From Pseudomonadota bacterium (GTDB taxonomy: Bacteria > Pseudomonadota > Alphaproteobacteria > Rhizobiales > Xanthobacteraceae), in contig JAEWBW010000506.1 of the NCBI GenBank assembly GCA_023390955.1, forward strand, positions 1 to 8,724: 8,724 bases of DNA, read 5' to 3'. The notes under the pieces are model-generated. The model did no database searches, was not told where the DNA came from, and worked only from the letters and a program-made list of their open reading frames with translations. Positions 1-5,413 of this stretch are shown here, piece by piece (within the stretch, counting starts at the first letter, position 1; each line of letters begins with the position of its first letter). Position numbers and translations under genes: made by a program.

Positions 1-547
1 CATCATCCAGCGAGCGCAGGCGATTTGCGAGTTGCGGGCTCGCGACGAGGATCCGCGTGGAGGTCCCGAGCGACCGCATGGTCAGTGCAGCATCGCCGGT
101 GAGAACGGACCGCACCCGTAAGGCCACGTCGATCCGCTCCTCGATCAGATCGACGGGACGGTCGATGGCGACAAGCTGCAGGCGCACCTTGGGATAACGG
201 ATCAGGAAACTCGAGGTCAGCCCGGATATCTCCGCGACCATGCCGGTCGGACAACTGAAGCGAATGCGACCGTGGGGTTCGGCCTGGGCTTGTGTCACCA
301 GCGCCTCTGCCTGCTCGGCTTCGGCCAGGATTGCACGACAGCGCTCGTAGAAGGCTTGCCCCACCTCCGTCACGCGAAAGCGTCGGCTGGATCGCTCGAT
401 CAGGCGCAAGCCGAGGCGCTCCTCCAGCCCGGCAATCCGGCGGCTGAGCTTGGATTTGGGCTCTCGCAGCGCCCTCCCGGCGGCGGTGAACCCGCCATGT
501 CCAACCACCTCGGCGAAGTAGGCAAAGTCGTTCAGATCGGCCTTCAT
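1..547 (-). CDS. LysR-type transcriptional regulator, 3' part missing (window edge)
   Basis: Reading leftward from the ATG at 547-545, 182 codons stay open to the window edge, so the C-terminal part is missing. The N-terminus is a textbook LysR winged helix-turn-helix: MKADLNDFAYFAEVV, then a recognition region with FTAAGRAL (residues 20-27), SKLSRRIAGLEERLG (32-46) and a TEVGQAFYERC wing/linker (60-70). From about residue 91 (PHGRIRFSCP) the effector-binding domain begins and includes the family-typical DVALRV (140-145). LysR proteins are usually about 300 residues, so roughly 60 percent is present. A GGAGGA ribosome site at 556-551 fixes the start. The gene diverges from the SDR gene at 663, the usual layout for a LysR protein that controls its neighbour in response to a small molecule. 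The ligand is unknown. Family assignment is firm; the regulatory target is inferred. Confidence 0.95.
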   Translation of the reverse strand, partial: MKADLNDFAYFAEVVGHGGFTAAGRALREPKSKLSRRIAGLEERLGLRLIERSSRRFRVTEVGQAFYERCRAILAEAEQAEALVTQAQAEPHGRIRFSCPTGMVAEISGLTSSFLIRYPKVRLQLVAIDRPVDLIEERIDVALRVRSVLTGDAALTMRSLGTSTRILVASPQLANRLRSLDD

Positions 548-662
548 CGTTCCTCCAATAGAACGCTGTGTGCCATATTTGCCGTCTGTTGGCATCATCG
601 TTCTACGGGCATCTACAGGGGGCAACGGCGCTTTCGCCACATGCTTCCCGAGGAGACGGACG
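548..662. promoter_or_regulatory. Divergent LysR/SDR promoter region with nested inverted repeats
   Basis: This 115-bp gap must hold both promoters. It contains a perfect 7-bp inverted repeat, TAGAACG at 559-565 and CGTTCTA at 599-605. Nested inside and almost co-centred (582 versus 582.5) is TGCCA at 571-575 with TGGCA at 590-594. A 9-bp direct repeat, TCATCGTTC, occurs at 544-552 and 595-603. LysR proteins bind partly symmetric sites in such divergent regions, so this is the best operator candidate. It is not a textbook T-N11-A site. Clear -35/-10 boxes could not be assigned. Confidence 0.5.
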
Positions 663-1415
663 ATGACGAACAGGTTCAACAACAAGGTCGTGGTGGTGAC
701 CGGCGGCACCAGCGGCATCGGCCTGGCGACGGCAAAGGCTTTTGCGGCTGAGGGCGCCTCGGTGTTCATCACCGGTCGCCGGCAGGATGCGCTGGACGCG
801 GCGGTGAAGGCGATTGGTGGTCGCGTCACCGGTGTGCAGGGCGACATGGCCAACCTCGCCGACATCGACCGGCTCTACGACGCCGTTCAGAAGAAGCACC
901 AGCAGATCGACGCGATCTTCGCCAATGCCGGCGGCGGCGAATTCGCACCGCTCGGCGCGATCACCGAAGAGCACTATCAACGCACGTTCGACACCAACGT
1001 GAAGGGGGTTCTCTTTACGGTCCAGAAGGCGCTGCCGCTGCTGCGCGACGGAGCTTCGATCATCCTGACCGCATCGACGACCAGTGTATCGGGGACGCCG
1101 GCCTTCAGTGTTTATTCGGCGACCAAGGCGGCCGTACGCAACTTCGCGCGCAACTGGATCCTCGACTTGAAGGATCGCCATATCCGCGTGAACGCCGTCA
1201 GCCCCGGTGTCACCGAGACGCCTGCACTCAACCATCTGTTCGGCGGCGGCGAGCAGGCGGAAGGCACCAAGGCATATCTCGCCGGGCTCATTCCGGCAGG
1301 TCGTGTCGGGCAGCCCGAGGAGATCGCCAAGGCCGTGCTGTTCCTGGCCTCCGACGAGTCCAGCTTCGTCAACGGCATCGAACTCTTCGTTGATGGCGGT
1401 CAGGCCCAGATCTGA
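663..1415 (+). CDS. Classical short-chain dehydrogenase/reductase (SDR), NAD(P)-dependent
   Basis: A complete 250-residue SDR oxidoreductase with a Rossmann fold, expected in the cytoplasm. Visible motifs are the cofactor loop TGGTSGIG (residues 13-20), GDM (60-62), the NAG motif (88-90), the structural Asn in DTNVKG (N112), Ser138 in LTAST, and the catalytic YSATK with Y151 and K155. The Ser-Tyr spacing of 13 is canonical. R39/R40 after the second strand (FITGRR) suggest NADP(H) rather than NAD(H). The C-terminus FVNGIELFVDGGQAQI is typical. The ATG at 663 is chosen because GAGGAG at 650-655 lies 7 nt upstream and the SDR fold begins there; an in-frame ATG at 570 would extend it into the promoter region. 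It is divergent from a LysR regulator and followed by a SnoaL-like gene, suggesting a small inducible unit acting on an alcohol or ketone. The substrate cannot be told from sequence. Confidence 0.95.
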   Translation: MTNRFNNKVVVVTGGTSGIGLATAKAFAAEGASVFITGRRQDALDAAVKAIGGRVTGVQGDMANLADIDRLYDAVQKKHQQIDAIFANAGGGEFAPLGAITEEHYQRTFDTNVKGVLFTVQKALPLLRDGASIILTASTTSVSGTPAFSVYSATKAAVRNFARNWILDLKDRHIRVNAVSPGVTETPALNHLFGGGEQAEGTKAYLAGLIPAGRVGQPEEIAKAVLFLASDESSFVNGIELFVDGGQAQI

Positions 1416-1456
1416 GCGAGCAGCCGCGTCGCCTCTTCAAACAGTAACAACGCGCA

Positions 1457-1488
1457 CCGTCTTCCAAGGCGTCAGCCTTGGAAGACGG
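1457..1488. promoter_or_regulatory. Perfect 14-bp hairpin between SDR and SnoaL-like genes
   Basis: CCGTCTTCCAAGGC at 1457-1470 is exactly mirrored by its reverse complement at 1475-1488, leaving a 4-nt GTCA loop. The hairpin starts 41 bp after the SDR stop and ends 1 nt before the AGGGAG ribosome site (1490-1495) of the next gene. No T-run follows, so it is not a standard intrinsic terminator read rightward. It could stabilise the 3' end of the SDR message, attenuate, or limit access to the downstream ribosome site. It does not match the interspersed repeat of the middle region. Confidence 0.75.
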
Positions 1489-1501
1489 CAGGGAGAATGA
1501 C

Positions 1502-1885
1502 ATGACACAGAGCAACACATCAGACGATCGAACCCACCAACTGCTCCGCCGCAATCTTCAAGAGGTCTTCGGAGAAGGCGATGCAGGGCGCCGCAGGACT
1601 GCAATCGACGAACTCTGGACGGAAGACGGCATGCTCTACGTTCCGCCGGGCGTCATCGTCGGGCGCGATGCGATCGACAAGTTCGCCGGCGATTTGCGCG
1701 CAACTCATCCCGACTTCGTCTACACGCCGCACGGCGAGCCGCAGGCGCTTCACAATGCCGGACGACTGGCGTGGGGGTCTGGCCCGCGCGGCCAGGCGCC
1801 CGATTACACCGGATGGGATGTGATCATCGTCAGGGACGGCAGGATCGCCGCGCTCTACGTCTTTCTGGACCAGCCCGACAAATAG
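1502..1885 (+). CDS. SnoaL/NTF2-like small protein
   Basis: A 127-residue protein with the layout of the NTF2/SnoaL-like superfamily (about 110-150 residues, one cone-shaped alpha+beta barrel). An N-terminal helix (LLRRNLQEVFGEGD, residues 14-27) is followed by AIDELWTEDGMLYVPPGVIVGRD in pieces: LWTEDG (38-43), VPPG (47-50) and GRDAIDKF (54-61). The closing strands are GWDVIIVRDGRI (104-115) and LYVFLD (118-123). Members are polyketide cyclases, isomerases, dehydratases or simple ligand binders, so the reaction is unknown. No signal peptide is seen. The ATG at 1502 has AGGGAG 6 nt upstream; an in-frame TTG at 1478 would lie inside the hairpin stem and is unlikely. It probably shares the SDR transcript, 86 bp downstream. 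It converges on the minus-strand gene ending at 1993. Confidence 0.85.
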   Translation: MTQSNTSDDRTHQLLRRNLQEVFGEGDAGRRRTAIDELWTEDGMLYVPPGVIVGRDAIDKFAGDLRATHPDFVYTPHGEPQALHNAGRLAWGSGPRGQAPDYTGWDVIIVRDGRIAALYVFLDQPDK

Positions 1886-1945
1886 ACGTCGGGTCTCCCA
1901 GCAAGGCCCGAAGGGCGGAGGGCTGTCCAGCGGGCGTAAGCTGAA

Positions 1946-1970
1946 GTCAGCTAAGGGCCACAAGCGGAAA
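1946..1970 (+). repeat. Interspersed repeat, B half only (copy 1)
   Basis: The stretch from 1946 reads GTCAGCTAAGGGCCACAAGC and continues GGAAA, matching the B module (TCGGCTAAGGGCCAACAGCG) found in fuller copies further right. The A module and the central hairpin are missing or too decayed to see. It lies between two convergent genes, 22 bp from the stop codon of the minus-strand gene. The rest of 1886-1992 holds only a weak GCCC-GAA-GGGC hairpin at 1906-1916. Confidence 0.6.
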
Positions 1971-1992
1971 TATGTCGTTTCGACACTGGCTG

Positions 1993-2685
1993 CTACCTTC
2001 GGAAAAGACTTTCTGGCTCGACCGCTTCGCCGATCATGTTGTTTTGGAGCCATGCGCGCCGAGCGACCGATGCCGGTCTGTTCGGGTGCGACCACCAAGG
2101 CAAGCTTTTTTCCAAGGCTCGCGCTACCGGGGCAGAAGTGATCTCAATTTTTGCGTCGACAAATGTCACGCCGGCAGCAACCTGCCCTCCAGGCGCAATC
2201 GGTTGAGGCACCAGTATTGCCGTCTTCGGATCGCTTCGATTGCTAAAATACACTAGCGGGGGAATTTCGCTATCCGAGAGAACCCTCACACCGGCTTGGC
2301 GCTCAAGCTCCGGTACGCTCGCGTCGCCGTCCACGAGGCGAAACGCCTTTGCTACCAAATATTCCAGCGGAACGGGCCGATAAGACGGATCAGCGCGCAA
2401 AAGCGTCGCGACAATTGCGCCACCGTTATCCAACTCTACAACGGGCGCATCGCCAGTCACCCGAGGAACGTAGCGGGGGACAGGTATCGGTACCGCCCTT
2501 TTAGGCTGCTCGATCCAGTTCACCTCGATGATGCTGGCCCCGCTGCGCTTTACTCCGTCCGATTCTACGGTAACGGTCAGCTTGTATCTGTGAGTAAATG
2601 TCTTTGCTAAGGCTTGCTCGGGTAGGAGAAGTCCGATGGTACACAAGATTGCGAGGACTATCGAAGCGCGATGCCTAAGTCTCAT
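1993..2685 (-). CDS. Exported protein of unknown function
   Basis: A 230-residue protein that I do not recognise. The N-terminus is a clear Sec signal peptide: basic MRLRHR, a hydrophobic core (SIVLAILCTIGLLL, residues 8-21), and ALA at 25-27 as the likely cleavage site, giving a mature protein starting KTFTHRYKL. The mature part alternates short beta-like segments (YKLTVTVES, ASIIEVNWIEQ, TAILVPQPIAP, VAAGVTFVDAKIEIT) and has no further membrane span, so a beta-rich periplasmic or secreted domain is likely. PIPVPRYVPRV (46-56) is a proline-rich linker. The only Cys is in the signal peptide. The ATG at 2685 is chosen because it begins the signal peptide; only a weak AAGG lies upstream. It is on the minus strand like every gene to 6971. 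Confidence 0.8.
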   Translation of the reverse strand: MRLRHRASIVLAILCTIGLLLPEQALAKTFTHRYKLTVTVESDGVKRSGASIIEVNWIEQPKRAVPIPVPRYVPRVTGDAPVVELDNGGAIVATLLRADPSYRPVPLEYLVAKAFRLVDGDASVPELERQAGVRVLSDSEIPPLVYFSNRSDPKTAILVPQPIAPGGQVAAGVTFVDAKIEITSAPVARALEKSLPWWSHPNRPASVARRAWLQNNMIGEAVEPESLFRR

Positions 2686-2807
2686 CGGTATGGCGGCCTT
2701 GTAGGAAGCTGGACCCCAGGAGAATAACGTGAATGCTGAGGGAGAAGTGCAGTGGATCTCGATATTGTCGGAAAAGTCGCGCTTTGACTAATTCGTCCTT
2801 ACCTTGC

Positions 2808-2846
2808 GATGTCCGCTATGGGTCAAATCCGGACATCAACAGGAAG
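2808..2846 (+). repeat. Interspersed repeat, A half with its own palindrome (copy 2)
   Basis: GTCCGCTATGGGTCAAATCC (2811-2830) matches the A module CCGCTATGGGTCACAAGCGG closely on its left side. The right side has changed to CCGGACATC, so that GATGTCCG (2808-2815) and CGGACATC (2830-2837) now form a perfect 8-bp inverted repeat. A short AACAGGAAG tail recalls the end of a B module. It lies 38 bp beyond the stop of the frameshifted membrane gene. Confidence 0.6.
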
Positions 2847-2884
2847 ATGCCAAAGACGCTTGCCTTGCGTTGATCCCTGCTGCC

Positions 2885-3197
2885 TCAGTCCATTCCGCCA
2901 ATCACGCCAAGAAACGAGCCACCGAAGAAAGAGGCAACAAGCATCATGAGATAGGTCGTCGCGGTGGGACCGAGTTTTGGCTCGCGTTGAAAATGATGAA
3001 ATCCGAGCAGCCTCAGCAGACAAACCCCCCGCACAAAGTGTCGGCCAAAGCGCTCGCCGCCGTGCTGCGAGCCGCTGGTCCGGGGTAGCCCACTGAGGCT
3101 GTGATAGAGTTCTGGATCGACGAAGCGATACCGCGGCACTCAGGACTACGACGATCAGGCAGGCAGTGAGGAAGTACGTGGCCACAATCCTTTGCAC
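2885..3197 (-). pseudogene. Small membrane protein gene, apparently frameshifted
   Basis: Two overlapping minus-strand frames look like parts of one gene. The upstream frame starts with GTG at 3197 and encodes a hydrophobic segment (MQRIVATYFLTACLIVVVLS), then turns into Arg/Ser-rich sequence typical of an off-frame read. The other frame becomes open after a TGA at 3142-3140. Starting at GTG 3139 it reads like a real protein: RYRFVDPELYHSLSGLP, then a basic stretch, then a membrane segment (TTYLMMLVASFFGGSFLGVI) ending at a stop at 2885. A one-base skip near 3140 joins them into a protein of about 103 residues with two membrane spans and a basic loop. A true indel, a sequencing error and two overlapping genes are all possible. 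The function is unknown. Confidence 0.5.
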
Positions 3198-3229
3198 CCT
3201 AGTTTGTACTGGCTAGGTCCTAGGGAAGG

Positions 3230-3264
3230 GCTTGCCGACCGGATCGAAACGCGATCCGTCAAGC
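3230..3264. terminator. Hairpin downstream of the small membrane gene at 3291
   Basis: CGGATCG (3240-3246) pairs with CGATCCG (3252-3258) around the loop AAACG. An outer GCTTG (3230-3234) pairs with CAAGC (3260-3264). It starts 27 bp beyond the minus-strand stop at 3291, where other genes here have a repeat copy. No T-run follows, so termination is only a possibility. Next to it, CTAGG-T-CCTAG (3213-3223) is a second small palindrome. Confidence 0.4.
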
Positions 3265-3290
3265 GCCGACGGTTTGGTGGCTCGTGAGGA

Positions 3291-3560
3291 TCAGGCAGAG
3301 GGCGGGTCATCATGGCCAATCACCCCGCTTCGCCTCGTTGCGAGAAATCTTACCCGGTCCGCAAACTCGCGAGATGTTGCTTTGAGTGGCAACTCGCAAC
3401 ACCCCAGCACCACCGCCGAAATCAACATCGAAGCAGCGGTTGCGACAAGTCCCCAAAAGAGCACGTCGGTTACGGATTTACCGTGCCAAATCAGGTAAGG
3501 AACGAAGCCACCGCCGATGCCGAATATGGCTTGGTTCAGAATAAACGGCCAGCGATCCAC
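3291..3560 (-). CDS. Small two-span membrane protein, unknown function
   Basis: An 89-residue protein with two predicted membrane segments, FILNQAIFGIGGGFVPYLIW (about residues 6-25) and VLFWGLVATAASMLISAVVL (33-52), joined by a short HGKSVTD loop. The hydrophilic tail (LPLKATSREFADRVRFLATR and onward) is basic and probably cytoplasmic. The start is GTG at 3560-3558, preceded in frame by TAA, with GGAG at 3571-3568 seven nt upstream; no in-frame ATG fits. I do not recognise the family. The neighbour at 2885-3197 also encodes a small two-span membrane protein, so the two may once have worked together, but they are not visibly alike in sequence. Confidence 0.65.
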   Translation of the reverse strand: MDRWPFILNQAIFGIGGGFVPYLIWHGKSVTDVLFWGLVATAASMLISAVVLGCCELPLKATSREFADRVRFLATRRSGVIGHDDPPSA

Positions 3561-3743
3561 TTAAGGGCTCCATTTAGCCGATTGCATCGCAACTATGGCA
3601 CAATCTGGGGCCGAACGTCCATCCGCCAGCCTGCGGCAGACCCACGATTTCGACCGAGTTGTCGCTGCATTAACTGCCAAGCGCTACTGGGGCTCCATGG
3701 CAGCCTTGATGAGCAACTTACCTGCGATCGCGTCAGCGGATGT

Positions 3744-3810
3744 GTCCGCTATGGGTCACAAGCGCCCCTCAGGAGCAGTGCTCGCGAGTTCGGCTAAGGG
3801 CCAACAGGCG
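3744..3810 (+). repeat. Interspersed repeat, full copy (copy 3)
   Basis: A nearly complete element: A module from 3744 (GTCCGCTATGGGTCACAAGC), a central hairpin GAGC-AGT-GCTC (3773-3783), the palindromic CTCGCGAG (3781-3788), and the B module from 3790 (TCGGCTAAGGGCCAACAGGC). The A and B modules are themselves imperfect direct repeats. The element ends 6 bp before the minus-strand stop codon at 3817-3819. The 183 bp to its left, back to the start of the gene at 3560, show nothing I can assign. Confidence 0.85.
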
Positions 3811-3816
3811 ACCTCG

Positions 3817-4185
3817 CTACTCGGTCCTGTACACAGACACCTGAATGTCTATCCCGGCCTCGCCCGCAGCCGCAGCCAGATCGGCGGGGACGGTCAAAGA
3901 CCTGGATAAAGACGAACAGGGAAAGTCCATAGCTACGTCCAAGCTGGGCGTCCCAATCGAACCCTCGGAAAGCAGCCGCGGAATGACGCCCCGAATTGAC
4001 TGAATACAGTCGAGAGCAGCGGCCCATTGATCTTCGCTACTCGCGATGTCGATCTGAGCATGTGTACGCCCAGTCGATGCCTCATACCGGTCGACTTGCA
4101 GCCCCATCGAGGAGTTCAGATCAGAACGTGAGAGGGCCACTTCTGGTATGCGAATTACGATGGTCAGGGGCTGTGAGCTTGTCAT
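3817..4185 (-). CDS. Small soluble protein, possibly DUF4279/immunity-like
   Basis: A 122-residue protein without signal peptide or membrane span. It opens with a strand (LTIVIRIPEVAL, residues 7-18), then SDLNSSMGLQVDRYEASTGR, an amphipathic helix (DQWAAALDCIQSIRGVIPRL, 52-71), a strand (SLDVAMDF, 81-88), a helix (VPADLAAAAGEAG, 99-111) and a closing strand (IDIQVSVY, 112-119). This order, and the ending 'helix, then I-D-I-x-V-S-V-Y', recall DUF4279 and some polymorphic-toxin immunity domains. That is recall of a pattern, not a search result. The ATG at 4185 has no strong ribosome site. No toxin gene is visible beside it. The stop lies 6 bp from repeat copy 3, and a decayed B half is upstream of its start. 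Confidence 0.7.
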   Translation of the reverse strand: MTSSQPLTIVIRIPEVALSRSDLNSSMGLQVDRYEASTGRTHAQIDIASSEDQWAAALDCIQSIRGVIPRLLSEGSIGTPSLDVAMDFPCSSLSRSLTVPADLAAAAGEAGIDIQVSVYRTE

Positions 4186-4212
4186 ACTGCACTGTATTCT
4201 GGTTCTCGTGAC

Positions 4213-4239
4213 GTCGGCAAAGGGTCAAAATGCGAAGAA
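4213..4239 (+). repeat. Decayed B half of the interspersed repeat
   Basis: From 4213 the sequence reads GTCGGCAAAGGGTCAAAATG and continues CGAAGAA, recognisable against the B module TCGGCTAAGGGCCAACAGCG plus its GAAG tail, with several substitutions. No A half or hairpin is visible beside it. It sits in the 157-bp gap between two minus-strand genes, upstream of the start at 4185. Confidence 0.45.
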
Positions 4240-4304
4240 CTCATGGTAAGAAAATCTAGTCCGCCGTGGCGCACCGAGCGGCCCCCCATCAGACGGGACG
4301 TCAC

Positions 4305-4331
4305 TTCGCTGATGGCCCAAAATCGGAGAAG
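4305..4331 (+). repeat. Very decayed B half of the interspersed repeat
   Basis: TTCGCTGATGGCCCAAAATC followed by GGAGAAG resembles the B module with scattered changes and an insertion. On its own it would be weak. It is supported by its orientation and by its position 11 bp beyond the minus-strand stop at 4343, where other genes have a clear copy. Confidence 0.3.
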
Positions 4332-4342
4332 CAGGTCTCGGA

Positions 4343-4612
4343 TTAATGATGCTCAATGATGTCACAATCGTCCGAGAGGAAGTGTTTTTCCAGAAATCGA
4401 TCTACGTGAACTCGGCAGCGACGGAGTTGTCGGGAGTGAATGTCATGCACCACGACCATATCGGTAGCCCGATCAGCCTCATCCATCGGCAGCCTGCCAA
4501 GGTCCTTCAAATGCAGGCTCAGGTCCTCAGCGAAATTTCTAATTTTGTGAATGTCTAAGGCTCGATCAGGAGCCCTATCGCGTATGCGGAATTTCAATTC
4601 GAGGGATTTCAT
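4343..4612 (-). CDS. Small hypothetical soluble protein
   Basis: An 89-residue, charged protein that I do not recognise. Predicted elements are a strand (SLELKFRIRD, residues 3-12), a helix (HKIRNFAEDLSLHLKDLG, 22-39), a strand (DMVVVHDIHS, 51-60) and a helix or strand (CRVHVDRFLEKHFL, 66-79). It ends with an acidic/histidine tail, DDCDIIEHH. It has no signal peptide or membrane span. The ATG at 4612 is preferred: GGAA lies 6 nt upstream and the first strand starts there. An in-frame TTG at 4642 would add 10 residues. Alternating strands and helices and a plausible ribosome site favour a real gene over a chance frame, but there is no family evidence. Confidence 0.55.
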   Translation of the reverse strand: MKSLELKFRIRDRAPDRALDIHKIRNFAEDLSLHLKDLGRLPMDEADRATDMVVVHDIHSRQLRRCRVHVDRFLEKHFLSDDCDIIEHH

Positions 4613-4700
4613 GTTGATTTCCGAGATGTCCCGTTCGACCAATAGATTGGCCTCGGTTCAGCGGGCTTAACAAGCAATTCGAATTCATTCGTTCGTTTCG

Positions 4701-4769
4701 GTTCGCTACGGGGCACAAGCGGCCTTCAGCGAGCAGCGCTCGCGAGATCGGCTACGGGCCAACAACGAA
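4701..4769 (+). repeat. Interspersed repeat, full copy (copy 4)
   Basis: The A module runs from 4701 (GTTCGCTACGGGGCACAAGC). A perfect 6-bp hairpin follows, GCGAGC-AGC-GCTCGC at 4729-4743. The CTCGCGAG palindrome covers 4740-4747, and the B module runs from 4748 (TCGGCTACGGGCCAACAACG). Both modules carry CTACGGG where other copies have CTATGGG and CTAAGGG. The element ends 2 bp before the minus-strand stop codon at 4772. Confidence 0.85.
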
Positions 4770-4771
4770 CG

Positions 4772-5242
4772 TCAAGCGCTCTTTACGAGATCGGCCAACC
4801 TCTGCTGTCGAACACGCTCCGCGTCGCAGACTCGAGCAGTGATGGGCAAGCCAAGCTCGCGAAGCGTACCCCACCCCGCCACCAACCCCATCAGTCCAAA
4901 TACGATAGCTGCGGGAATAGCGTGCGATACCCGTGCAGTCCCAATGACGCCTCCGACGGTGCCACCAAACACTGAAATGAGCATGGGGATCGCTACGCAT
5001 GGCAGATCACGAATGACTTCGTAACCACGTCGACCAAGGAGGATTACGGCCAGAACACCCAAAATGCCGAGGTAGACCAGCAAGGCGTTTCCGCCGATAT
5101 CGAACAGGACGGCGATCGCCCCTTGAGACCATGCCTCTCTAACATCCGCGAGATGTCGGATGAGGCGCAGACTCGCAATCCACGTCAAAAGCAAACAGAA
5201 AAGCCCGAAACCAAAACCGATCAGTTTTACACGCATATTCAC
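4772..5242 (-). CDS. Four-span integral membrane protein, unknown function
   Basis: A 156-residue hydrophobic protein with four likely membrane segments near residues 6-26 (KLIGFGFGLFCLLLTWIASL), 49-69, 82-102 and 108-127. Segments three and four are rich in Gly (VFGGTVGGVIGTARV), which suggests tight helix packing. The C-terminal tail (residues 128-156, with CDAERVRQQRLADLVKSA) is polar and probably cytoplasmic. The GTG at 5242 is chosen because GGGGGGAG at 5257-5250 lies 7 nt upstream; the ATG at 5236 would be 13 nt away. An ATG at 5272 would place that ribosome site inside the gene. No transporter signature is visible. The stop lies 2 bp from repeat copy 4, and copy 5 lies upstream. Confidence 0.75.
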   Translation of the reverse strand: MNMRVKLIGFGFGLFCLLLTWIASLRLIRHLADVREAWSQGAIAVLFDIGGNALLVYLGILGVLAVILLGRRGYEVIRDLPCVAIPMLISVFGGTVGGVIGTARVSHAIPAAIVFGLMGLVAGWGTLRELGLPITARVCDAERVRQQRLADLVKSA

Positions 5243-5345
5243 GACAAAGCTCCCCCCGCGCGTGCGGTACATGCTCCGTTGCTGGGAACGTAGATCGGAC
5301 GCGTCAACTCCCCGCCTAGCGAACCGGTAAAATTTGAAAGATTAA

Positions 5346-5413
5346 GTCCGCAATGGGTCACAGGTGGTGTTCAGCGAGCAACCCTCGCGAGGTCGGCTAG
5401 AGCCTTAACGCGG
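5346..5413 (+). repeat. Interspersed repeat, full copy overlapping a gene end (copy 5)
   Basis: The A module runs from 5346 (GTCCGCAATGGGTCACAGGT). The central stem is GCGAG (5374-5378) with CTCGC (5384-5388) around CAACC, followed by CTCGCGAG (5384-5391). The B module from 5393, TCGGCTAGAGCCTTAACGCG, matches the consensus at both ends but less well in the middle. The last two codons and the stop of the minus-strand gene ending at 5405 lie inside this B module. Confidence 0.75.

Noticed and set aside
603..1235. Minus-strand 210-residue open frame opposite the SDR
   Set aside because: The SDR frame carries all family motifs. The antisense frame is Arg-rich with no recognisable motif and no ribosome site.
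1457..1488. Intrinsic terminator of the SDR gene
   Set aside because: The stem is strong, but no T-run follows on the plus strand and a co-directional gene starts 14 bp later. It is kept as a regulatory or processing hairpin instead.
1520..2098. Minus-strand 192-residue open frame opposite the SnoaL-like gene
   Set aside because: It overlaps both a convincing SnoaL-like protein and the end of the signal-peptide protein, and shows no folded-protein pattern.
3595..3909. Plus-strand 104-residue open frame
   Set aside because: It reads straight through repeat copy 3 (giving VSAMGHKR and SSAKGQQ), has no ribosome site and overlaps the end of the minus-strand gene at 3817. Such frames are typical artefacts of this repeat.
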